From the NCBI GenBank assembly GCA_023659785.1, contig JAGXOR010000073.1, positions 1 through 6,693 on the forward strand: 6,693 nucleotides of DNA. Direction: 5' to 3'. The notes beneath the pieces are model-generated. The model saw only the letters and a program-made list of their open reading frames with translations. It had not been told where the DNA came from and searched no databases. This DNA comes from Methanomicrobia archaeon LH_S13. GTDB lineage: Archaea; Halobacteriota; Syntropharchaeia; Alkanophagales; Methanospirareceae. Of this stretch, positions 1-5,448 are shown piece after piece (positions within the stretch are counted from its first letter, which is position 1; every line of letters begins with the position of its first letter). The translations under genes were made by a program, and so were the position numbers.

Positions 1-73
1 AATGTTAAGCGGGAGAGGCTGATGGAGCGATGGGTTACTTAACCGAACACGCATGGCAGAGCCTCACAAAGGT

Positions 74-79
74 AAAAAA
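74..79 (-). terminator. T-tract terminator of the tRNA gene
   Basis: On the minus strand a run of six T lies 7 to 12 bases past the 3' end of the tRNA-Arg gene. Archaeal RNA polymerase commonly stops at T-rich stretches without needing a hairpin, so this is a plausible termination site. The evidence is only the T run and its position. Confidence 0.5.
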
Positions 80-85
80 GTTGTA

Positions 86-158
86 CGGAGCCGCTGGGAT
101 TTGAACCCAGGTCATCGGGTCCGAAGCCCGAAGGGATAGTCCGCTACCATACGACTCC
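86..158 (-). tRNA. tRNA-Arg (anticodon UCG)
   Basis: The 73-base gene folds as a cloverleaf. The acceptor stem pairs GGAGTCG with CGGCTCC (one G-U pair), with G73 as discriminator. The anticodon stem is TCGGG/CCCGA around the seven-base loop CTTCGGA, placing anticodon UCG at 122-124, which reads the Arg codon CGA. The T arm is CTGGG-TTCAAAT-CCCAG. The D stem is the weakest part: GGU pairs with AUC, and the 10-25 position is a U-C mismatch. CCA is not encoded, as is usual in archaea, and no intron is visible. It lies downstream of the ureohydrolase gene on the same strand, about 100 bases away, and probably has its own promoter. Confidence 0.92.
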
Positions 159-176
159 TTACGTTATTGTATGTTC

Positions 177-197
177 TTTATTATAGTTGAAATTTAA
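177..197 (-). promoter_or_regulatory. Possible TATA region for tRNA-Arg
   Basis: Two A+T-rich TATA-like stretches lie upstream of the tRNA on the minus strand: TTAAATTT near 190-197 and CTATAATAAA near 177-186. The first would put the transcript start roughly 10 bases ahead of the mature tRNA end, so it is the better placed. Neither is a textbook match. Confidence 0.35.
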
Positions 198-232
198 CGC
201 TCAAATAATGTAATTTCTCTTTTAGCACAAAC

Positions 233-250
233 CTTTCTTTAGAAAGAAAG
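233..250 (-). terminator. Perfect hairpin after the ureohydrolase gene
   Basis: CTTTCTTT and AAAGAAAG form perfect arms separated by two bases, folding as about seven pairs with a four-base loop. The element starts 12 bases past the stop codon of the minus-strand ureohydrolase gene and lies before the tRNA. It may mark or protect the mRNA 3' end. There is no strong T run after it on the minus strand, so a terminator role is uncertain. Confidence 0.35.
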
Positions 251-262
251 TGATTTTGATTT

Positions 263-1132
263 CTAAAAAGAAAAAGTGTGTGACGAACGATTATCTCTCT
301 CCCAGTAGCATGCCAATATCTCAAATATGAGTCTTGAGGCGTTAATGCTTGTAATTCCGTTAGCACTGTCCAGCCGTGGGTTCAGTTCCACCACATCACT
401 TCCAAATACATTTTCCTTTCCTATTATCCACCTTATCAAGGAAAGCAAGCATTCGAGCGAGAGCCCGCAAGGTTCGGGATTTTCTACGCCCCGTGCTATG
501 CTGGGGTCAAGCACGTCAATATCAACAGAAAGATACGTTTTTCCCTCTCCTTTCCCTATTTCATCCAATACTTCTTGTACACCTTCTTCTCTCAGCATCT
601 CTGCACCGTAAACCCTTATTTGGTTTAGCAATGCAGATTCATCCGCAGAAGAAGACCTGACACCTATCTCAATTATATTCTCGAATCCTACCAATTCCGC
701 TATCCTTCGCATCACACACGCATTGGAAAATTTATTGTTTTTATATGAGTCCCGAAAGTCGGCATGTGCATCTATGACTATCACTCTGGCGACCTCGCCC
801 TGCTCGAAAAGGTATTTAACGATGGGATAGGAAATAGAATGGTCGCCGCCAATAAAGACTTTCTTTCTCGCAGTGTCAAATTCCGCAATGTTTTCTTCCT
901 TTAATAAAGTTTTATGTTCTAACTTTATATCACCACAGTCGTAATACAGTAAATCAGACAATTCGAGTTTTTTGTGCCATAGAAAAGTTTCAAGTCGCCG
1001 AGATGCTTCCCTTATCGCTTTTGGTCCTTCTCTCGCTCCTTTCTTGAAGGCATTACCGTCAAAAGGCACGCCTATTATTTCGTACGTTGCTTTTTCTTTA
1101 TCTCCTTTTGATAACGAGCCTGAGAATTTCAT
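263..1132 (-). CDS. speB: Agmatinase/arginase-family ureohydrolase
   Basis: This 289-residue protein is a manganese-dependent ureohydrolase. The family hydrolyses agmatine to putrescine and urea, or arginine to ornithine and urea. All six expected metal ligands are visible: H98 in GGDHS (95-99), D121, H123 and D125 in DAHAD (121-125), and D204 and D206 in SVDIDVLDP. The C-terminal DVVELNP...TSINASRL segment is also typical, and the length is normal for the family. In archaea these enzymes usually feed spermidine and hypusine synthesis, so agmatinase is the best guess; the substrate cannot be fixed from sequence alone. I chose the ATG at 1132. A GTG directly before it (1135) would add one residue. 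A TATA box at 1152-1159 places the transcript start at or next to the start codon, and no Shine-Dalgarno is seen, so the mRNA is probably leaderless. Confidence 0.9.
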   Translation of the reverse strand: MKFSGSLSKGDKEKATYEIIGVPFDGNAFKKGAREGPKAIREASRRLETFLWHKKLELSDLLYYDCGDIKLEHKTLLKEENIAEFDTARKKVFIGGDHSISYPIVKYLFEQGEVARVIVIDAHADFRDSYKNNKFSNACVMRRIAELVGFENIIEIGVRSSSADESALLNQIRVYGAEMLREEGVQEVLDEIGKGEGKTYLSVDIDVLDPSIARGVENPEPCGLSLECLLSLIRWIIGKENVFGSDVVELNPRLDSANGITSINASRLIFEILACYWERDNRSSHTFSF

Positions 1133-1151
1133 CACGCGAACTTTCTTGTTG

Positions 1152-1159
1152 TATATAAA
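1152..1159 (-). promoter_or_regulatory. TATA box of the ureohydrolase gene
   Basis: TTTATATA on the minus strand is a near-perfect archaeal TATA box. Its centre is about 23 bases from the ATG at 1132, so transcription should begin at or within a few bases of the start codon. This explains the absence of a ribosome binding site and suggests the gene is expressed separately from the upstream 118-residue gene. Confidence 0.65.
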
Positions 1160-1185
1160 AGCATAGCTTCATTCTATTTAAGACA

Positions 1186-1223
1186 CAGATTTAAACTGAT
1201 TTACGCAGATTTATTTTAGTTTA
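1186..1223. repeat. Four near-decamer repeats with 10-bp period
   Basis: CAGATTTA (1186), CTGATTTA (1196), CAGATTTA (1206) and a weaker TTAGTTTA (1216) recur exactly every 10 bases, about one DNA helical turn. The array fills most of the 109-base spacer between the two minus-strand genes and sits upstream of the ureohydrolase TATA box. Its role is unknown. It could be a protein-binding array or a remnant of a dispersed repeat. Confidence 0.6.
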
Positions 1224-1241
1224 ACCGTGTTGATTTGATTC

Positions 1242-1598
1242 TTAACCTAACCCTAATTCGCCAAGAACAAGTATATCTATTTCATCAGCTAAATCAGAGA
1301 ACCGCTCCTTGAACTCAAGTATCTTATCTCTCTTTTCTTTCTCCACCCCCATCATGTCAAGCTTATGTTCAAGTTCCACCTCTTTATGAAAGATGCTATC
1401 AATCAACGTAAAAATGCCGGGTCTTTTGCTTCTAAACACTTTCAAATCTTCCATAATATCACTGCCCTTTAAATAGTTGTCGCGTATTGCATCGAATTCT
1501 TTAAAAATCTCTTCCCTTTTCTTATAAAAGCCATCCACTGCTTTCAAAAAACTTTCTGGTACTTTTTCCTCTTCTTTCTCTTCCCCTTCTTCTGTCAT
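1242..1598 (-). CDS. Hypothetical acidic helical protein (118 aa)
   Basis: I do not recognise this protein. It starts with a strongly acidic stretch (residues 3-11 are almost all E, with one G and one K). The rest is rich in E, K, D and L with heptad-like spacing, suggesting two or three long helices and possibly a coiled coil. A short conserved-looking centre, FRSKRPGIFTLIDSIFH (about 55-71), interrupts the charged pattern. There is no signal peptide, membrane segment or cysteine motif, so it is probably a soluble cytoplasmic protein. The ATG at 1598 is supported by the TATA-like octamer about 40 bases upstream, which would give a leader of roughly 12 bases without Shine-Dalgarno. It is divergent from the PfkB kinase. 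The purine-rich coding strand and full open length argue that it is a real gene. Confidence 0.7.
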   Translation of the reverse strand: MTEEGEEKEEEKVPESFLKAVDGFYKKREEIFKEFDAIRDNYLKGSDIMEDLKVFRSKRPGIFTLIDSIFHKEVELEHKLDMMGVEKEKRDKILEFKERFSDLADEIDILVLGELGLG

Positions 1599-1633
1599 AG
1601 ATTGGTAATAGTAAAGAGATGATATTTTCTACT

Positions 1634-1641
1634 ATTTAAAT
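1634..1641. promoter_or_regulatory. Palindromic TATA-like box shared by divergent genes
   Basis: ATTTAAAT is a perfect palindrome and a good TATA-like sequence on either strand. Its centre is about 39 bases from the minus-strand ATG at 1598 and about 37 bases from the plus-strand ATG at 1675. Transcripts starting 25 to 27 bases away in each direction would have leaders of 11 to 13 bases. No other clear TATA box is visible in the 76-base gap. Confidence 0.5.
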
Positions 1642-1674
1642 GTTTTTCGATTTTTGAATTAAGAAAGAAAAAAA

Positions 1675-2562
1675 ATGGAAAAGGAAGTAATCGGCTTAGG
1701 CGCATTGAATTACGATGTTTTATACGTGGTGGAGCGAATAGCGAAAGGAGAGGAGGAAGTAGGGATTATAGACGTAAAGAAGGCACCAGGGGGCTCGGCG
1801 GCAAACACAATCGTTGCATTAGCGAGATTAGGCGTTGATGCGGGTTTCGTAGGAATGGTAGGTAACGACGAAGAAGGCGAATTAATTCTGGAAGAATTCA
1901 GAAAAGAGGGAGTGAAGACGCGACTAAGAAAAGAAGAGGGCTACACAGGTGCGGCAATAGCATTCGTTGATGCCATAGGAGAAAGAGCACTTTATATCCT
2001 TCCAGGTGTGAATGACCGACTGTGCATGGAGGATATAGACATGGAATTTGTAGACCGCGCGAGGTACCTGCACACGAGTTCGTTTGTAAACAAAAAGCAA
2101 TTGGAAATGCAATGCGAGTTGGCGAAGAGAACAAAATCGAAGCTCAGTTTTAGTCCCGGTATGCTGTGCTTCAAATACGAGCTTGATGATTTAGTCGAGC
2201 TAATAGAGCGAAGTGCGGTGGTTTTTATCAGTCTTAAGGAATTGAAATTCTTAACAATAAAAAGGGAGGACTACAAAAGAGGAGCCGAAATTCTTCTGAA
2301 CATCGGTGCCGAGATTGTTTGCGTGACCCTTGGCGAAAGAGGTTGTTATGTCGCGGATAGCACAGGAGAATCGCATTTGATAGACGCATATCCAACGGAT
2401 GTGGTGGACACTACTGGCGCGGGAGATGCATTCGCAGCAGGATTTTTGTATGGGTTGCTACACGAGAGAAGCATCCACGAAAGTGGTGAAATGGGTAATT
2501 TAGTGGCTTCGCACTGCATACGTGAATATGGTTGTAGAAAAGGGCTGCCTTTCAAATTCTAA
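1675..2562 (+). CDS. PfkB/ribokinase-family carbohydrate kinase
   Basis: This 295-residue protein belongs to the PfkB family, which moves the ATP gamma-phosphate onto a sugar or nucleoside hydroxyl. The N-terminal substrate-binding strand GLGALNYD (7-14) has the usual N-x-D. The first family signature GGSAANT is at 39-45. The C-terminal signature DTTGAGDAFAAGFLYG (245-260) supplies the anion hole and catalytic base D251. The family N-x-x-E motif for magnesium and phosphate appears as S186-L-K-E189, with Ser in place of Asn. Length is normal. Archaeal homologues include ribokinases, nucleoside kinases and sugar kinases, and the sequence does not settle which. The start gives a standard N-terminus. 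It is divergent from the 118-residue gene and is followed after 46 bases by a gene with its own TATA box. Confidence 0.88.
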   Translation: MEKEVIGLGALNYDVLYVVERIAKGEEEVGIIDVKKAPGGSAANTIVALARLGVDAGFVGMVGNDEEGELILEEFRKEGVKTRLRKEEGYTGAAIAFVDAIGERALYILPGVNDRLCMEDIDMEFVDRARYLHTSSFVNKKQLEMQCELAKRTKSKLSFSPGMLCFKYELDDLVELIERSAVVFISLKELKFLTIKREDYKRGAEILLNIGAEIVCVTLGERGCYVADSTGESHLIDAYPTDVVDTTGAGDAFAAGFLYGLLHERSIHESGEMGNLVASHCIREYGCRKGLPFKF

Positions 2563-2571
2563 AAGGTTTGA

Positions 2572-2579
2572 TTTATAAA
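2572..2579 (+). promoter_or_regulatory. TATA box of the 82-residue gene
   Basis: TTTATAAA lies about 33 bases (centre) ahead of the ATG at 2609, predicting a transcript start near 2600-2602 and a leader of under 10 bases. GTGAT abuts the start codon, but the spacing is too short for a normal Shine-Dalgarno. This supports independent transcription after the kinase gene. Confidence 0.6.
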
Positions 2580-2608
2580 CAGACAAAATTATTTCTACAA
2601 ACAGTGAT

Positions 2609-2857
2609 ATGAATCCAGAACAAACGAAAGCCCGTGCAAGAGCACTTCTTACTGTGATTGAAAAGATGTATGAAATAGAAATCATCAATTTAGAGGATGT
2701 TATCGAGGTGATAACCGAAAAAACAGTAGATGAACAGAGGATATTAACGATTTGCACTGCTTTAAACTCATGGGTTGCAATGAATGCAGCACTTATGGGA
2801 GAAGTTGAGATACCGATAGAGGATGTGAATGAATTGGCAAGAAGGATATTATTGTAA
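2609..2857 (+). CDS. Hypothetical small helical protein (82 aa)
   Basis: I do not recognise this protein. It appears almost wholly helical: helix one at about 3-25 with a basic face (K and R at 7, 9 and 11), helix two around 27-38, a TVDEQRILTICTALNSWVAMNAALMG segment at about 39-64, and a final helix EDVNELARRILL (71-82). The middle segment is more hydrophobic but contains polar residues and is not a convincing membrane span. The one Cys (49) forms no motif. A clear TATA box upstream and the start position support a real gene. It precedes leuC by 42 bases on the same strand and may be read through into it. A small regulatory or complex-forming protein is possible, but that is a guess. Confidence 0.75.
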   Translation: MNPEQTKARARALLTVIEKMYEIEIINLEDVIEVITEKTVDEQRILTICTALNSWVAMNAALMGEVEIPIEDVNELARRILL

Positions 2858-2899
2858 GACGGATGATTCATTGCAAAACCTTCAAGAAGAAAATTTTAA

Positions 2900-4177
2900 A
2901 TGCCTACGATAGCGGAAAAAATACTGAGTGAAAAAGCAGGAAAAGAGGAAAAGGTAGAAGCAGGCGAAATCCTCGAATGTGAAGTGGACTACATAATGGT
3001 GAATGATATAACAGGCGTGCCGGCTTTTGAAGTGTTTGAGGAGTTGAAACTTGATGAGCCGATGAGAAAGGAGCTCATGGTGGTGATACAGGACCATTAC
3101 GTTCCAAACAAGGACGTGGATTCTGCGGAACAGGCGAAAGCATTGCGGGATTATGCTCAGAGATACGGGATTGCGAATTATTATGAAATAGGGAAAGAAG
3201 GAAGTGGGATATGCCATCAGGTAATGATAGAGGAGGGATTCGCTGCGCCAGGAAGATTGATAATAGGTGCGGATTCGCACACTTGCTCTTATGGTGCTTT
3301 AGGTGCTTTTTCCACTGGTATAGGCTCGACAGAAGCCGCCGCGGCACTGGCTACCGGGAGATTGTGGTTTAAAGTTCCCGCGACACAGAAATTTGTGCTT
3401 GATGGCGAGTTGAAGCGATATGTAATGGGGAAAGATATAATTTTGCATATCATTGGTGACATAGGCGTTTCGGGTTCGCTATACAAATCACAGGAGTTTT
3501 ACGGCACCACAATAAGAAATATGTGCCTTTCGGATAGGATAACGATCTCGAATATGGCAGTGGAAGCAGGTGCTAAAGCAGGGATTATTCCTCCTGACGA
3601 GAAGGTCTTCGAGCTCTTGCGCGGTAGGGTAAGGGGAGATTATAAAGCGGTTTATGCCGATGGTAACGAAAGTGAATATGAGGAAGTATTCGAGTATAAT
3701 GCATCAGAAATAGTTCCAACGGTTGCAAAACCGTTCTCGCCGGAGAATACTGTGCCTGCAAGCGAATTAGACGTCCCCATTGACCAGGCTTATTTAGGGT
3801 CTTGCACAAACGGTAGAATCGAGGATTTAAGAATTGCCGCAGAGTTATTGAAAGGTAAAAAAATCAGTCGTGAAGTCAGGATGATCGTAATTCCCGCGAG
3901 TAAGAGGGTGTTCGAGCATGCTCTCGAAGAAGGTCTGATTAAAATTTTTCTTGAAGCAGATGCTTTTGTTTGTGGTCCCACTTGTGGTGCCTGTTTAGGT
4001 GGGCACATGGGCGTTCTTGCCAGTGGGGAAAGATGCATAAGCACGACAAACCGAAACTTTATCGGGAGAATGGGGCATAAGGATTCGGAGGTTTATTTGG
4101 CAAATCCTGCGGTAGTTGCTGCATCGGCACTTGAAGGAAGGATAATAGACCCGACGGAGTTAGAGTTGTGGAGATAA
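2900..4177 (+). CDS. leuC: 3-isopropylmalate dehydratase/homoaconitase large subunit
   Basis: This 425-residue protein is the large subunit of the aconitase-type dehydratase that interconverts 2- and 3-isopropylmalate in leucine synthesis, or handles related acids such as homoaconitate or citramalate products. The [4Fe-4S] ligands are C302 (SCTNGR) and C362 and C365 (CGAC). The active-site block IGADSHTCSYGALGAFSTG (122-140), the early HQ at 106-107 and TTNRNFIGRMG (382-392) are all intact, and the length is that of archaeal LeuC/HacA. Archaea often carry two paralogues whose substrate choice depends largely on the separate small subunit. No small-subunit gene (leuD) is in the window, so leuC versus hacA stays open. 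No clear Shine-Dalgarno or strong TATA box is visible upstream. A radical SAM gene follows after four bases, suggesting co-transcription. Confidence 0.93.
   Translation: MPTIAEKILSEKAGKEEKVEAGEILECEVDYIMVNDITGVPAFEVFEELKLDEPMRKELMVVIQDHYVPNKDVDSAEQAKALRDYAQRYGIANYYEIGKEGSGICHQVMIEEGFAAPGRLIIGADSHTCSYGALGAFSTGIGSTEAAAALATGRLWFKVPATQKFVLDGELKRYVMGKDIILHIIGDIGVSGSLYKSQEFYGTTIRNMCLSDRITISNMAVEAGAKAGIIPPDEKVFELLRGRVRGDYKAVYADGNESEYEEVFEYNASEIVPTVAKPFSPENTVPASELDVPIDQAYLGSCTNGRIEDLRIAAELLKGKKISREVRMIVIPASKRVFEHALEEGLIKIFLEADAFVCGPTCGACLGGHMGVLASGERCISTTNRNFIGRMGHKDSEVYLANPAVVAASALEGRIIDPTELELWR
4170..4173 (+). promoter_or_regulatory. Shine-Dalgarno of the radical SAM gene
   Basis: GGAG lies within the last codons of leuC, eight bases ahead of the ATG at 4182. 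It is the clearest ribosome binding site in the window and fits an internal gene of an operon, in contrast to the leaderless-looking starts elsewhere. Confidence 0.6.
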
Positions 4178-4181
4178 CGCG

Positions 4182-5378
4182 ATGACAAAAGACAAGGTCA
4201 AAAAAATAAAACCCTTCTATTACCCGCCGCACCTATTATTGAAGCAAATGCTTATGGTTCTGCTATATGCGGCGCTCGTTGGCTGGAAAAAAAGGGCTTT
4301 TCTTCAGTGGCTACTACAGCTTAAAAATCTTATTCATGCAGGAGCGGGAGCAAAGCAGATATGTTGTTTCGGGCTGAATTCACATGTGGTATGGGAAATG
4401 ACAAGCAGATGCAACTTGAAGTGCGTCCACTGCCACGCTTTTGGTGGGGAAATGTCTTCTGACGAACTATCAACCAGAGAAGCGATGACTTTGATAGACC
4501 AGATAGCCTCGTTAGACATCAGGTCATTTGTATTCACAGGTGGAGAGCCTTTGCTACGTAAAGACCTTTTTGATTTGATTGCGTATGCGAAGTCAAAGGG
4601 ATTCACGGTCTTCATAGCCACGAATGGAACGCAGATAAAGAAAGAGGTTGCGAAATTGCTGCGAGAATTCGATGTCGGTGTTGTGATAGGCTTAGACGCA
4701 ATGAATCCTGAGATACACGATCGTATAAGGGGTGTCGAAGGTGCTTATGATGCCGTGATGGAAGGGATAGAAAATTGCATCGCCGAAAATCTTTACTTAC
4801 ATCTGAATATCATTGCATCCAGACCGAATTTTGATGAGATAGCGCGAATCATAGATTATGGCGATAGGATAGGCGTTTATTCTTATTTCATTTATCGCTT
4901 TGTTCCTATTGGCAGGGGTGAAGAGATTCGGGATTATGCACTCGAAGAAGAGGATTTTAAAGCTCTTTTGGATTTGATTCTCGAAAAGCAACGTGAAGTG
5001 AGGGCAATAATAATTCCTGTTGCGTTTCCTGAATACTGGGCATACGTGCTTAAAAAGCGAGGGATTCACAACAGGAGAATAATAAATTTTCTGGGGCATT
5101 TCTTCGGTGGTTGTCTGGCTGGTAAGGGAATGATGTATATAAAGCCGAATGGTGATGTGTGGGCATGTCCTTTTCTTCCAGTCCCGGTGGGAAATGTAAA
5201 GAAGGAGAGTATAGGCGGGATACGGGAAAATTTAGAAAACTTTGGATATGATAATGATAATGATAATGATAATACAAAGAGCGATAGTGAATGTAATAGT
5301 TGTGAATATGAGCCTGTATGTGGTGGCTGTAAGACGAGAAAGGAGGATGAGGATTTTAAGTGTCTTTTGAGAAGGTGA
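4182..5378 (+). CDS. Radical SAM/SPASM protein, heme-synthesis-like
   Basis: This 398-residue enzyme has the radical SAM cluster motif CNLKCVHC (C77, C81, C84) and the SAM-binding TGGEP (119-123). The C-terminus holds a complete seven-cysteine SPASM pattern (C311, C329 with G324, C371, C374, C380, C383, C394), predicting two auxiliary [4Fe-4S] clusters. The arrangement GCLAGKG...GDVWACPFLPVPVGN resembles the AhbC/AhbD/NirJ family of siroheme-derived heme synthesis, but peptide-modifying SPASM enzymes share the frame, so the substrate is open. About 60 residues precede the usual catalytic start, with hydrophobic stretches at 18-35 and 39-52 that may bind a membrane. A DN repeat (357-364) lies just before the last cysteine group. 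It follows leuC by four bases with a good Shine-Dalgarno, so the two are probably one transcript. Confidence 0.88.
   Translation: MTKDKVKKIKPFYYPPHLLLKQMLMVLLYAALVGWKKRAFLQWLLQLKNLIHAGAGAKQICCFGLNSHVVWEMTSRCNLKCVHCHAFGGEMSSDELSTREAMTLIDQIASLDIRSFVFTGGEPLLRKDLFDLIAYAKSKGFTVFIATNGTQIKKEVAKLLREFDVGVVIGLDAMNPEIHDRIRGVEGAYDAVMEGIENCIAENLYLHLNIIASRPNFDEIARIIDYGDRIGVYSYFIYRFVPIGRGEEIRDYALEEEDFKALLDLILEKQREVRAIIIPVAFPEYWAYVLKKRGIHNRRIINFLGHFFGGCLAGKGMMYIKPNGDVWACPFLPVPVGNVKKESIGGIRENLENFGYDNDNDNDNTKSDSECNSCEYEPVCGGCKTRKEDEDFKCLLRR
5250..5273 (+). repeat. (GATAAT)x4 hexamer repeat inside the radical SAM gene
   Basis: Four perfect tandem GATAAT units encode Asp-Asn four times (residues 357-364), between the SPASM core and its last cysteine cluster. 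Because the unit is six bases, gain or loss of copies would change the linker by two residues without shifting the frame. Confidence 0.9.
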
Positions 5379-5380
5379 GT

Positions 5381-5415
5381 GAGAATATTTCTTTTAATGT
5401 TGAATATTCTCTTTT
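5381..5415 (+). terminator. Inverted repeat plus T run after the radical SAM gene
   Basis: GAGAATATT (5381-5389) and AATATTCTC (5403-5411) form perfect nine-base arms around a 13-base loop and are followed by TTTT. The element starts two bases past the stop codon of the radical SAM gene. It could end that transcript or act in the leader of the downstream RFC gene. Confidence 0.45.
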
Positions 5416-5423
5416 AGTCAAGG

Positions 5424-5441
5424 TTTTCTCCATAGAGAAAA
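5424..5441 (+). promoter_or_regulatory. Hairpin just upstream of the RFC start
   Basis: TTTTCTC and GAGAAAA are perfect seven-base arms around the loop CATA, ending seven bases before the ATG at 5449. If transcribed, the hairpin would sit where a ribosome binding site is expected; no Shine-Dalgarno is visible. Its TTCTC/GAGAA core also matches the arms of the preceding inverted repeat, so alternative pairings are possible. Confidence 0.45.
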
Positions 5442-5448
5442 AGTTGAT

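Noticed and set aside
1..42. Open frame entering from the left edge on the plus strand, ending in TAA at 40-42 (13 codons)
   Set aside because: Too short to recognise and overlapping the possible structured RNA. It could be the tail of a gene, but nothing supports that.
1..54. Minus-strand ATG at 54 open to the left edge
   Set aside because: Only 18 codons, with no promoter or family resemblance.
463..471. CCCGCAAGG, resembling the start of the RFC tandem repeat
   Set aside because: It encodes part of the conserved NPEPCGL region of the ureohydrolase in reverse, and the match is too short to be a repeat copy.
1245..1257. CCTAACCCTAA, telomere-like
   Set aside because: It encodes the end of the 118-residue protein (LGLG) and is not repeated further, so it is most likely chance.
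2500..2871. 123-residue minus-strand open frame
   Set aside because: It overlaps the kinase end, the TATA box and the 82-residue gene, all better supported. Its composition is that of an antisense shadow.
2882..3280. 132-residue minus-strand open frame
   Set aside because: It is antisense to the well-conserved LeuC coding region, and its F/Y/H-rich translation is typical of a shadow frame.
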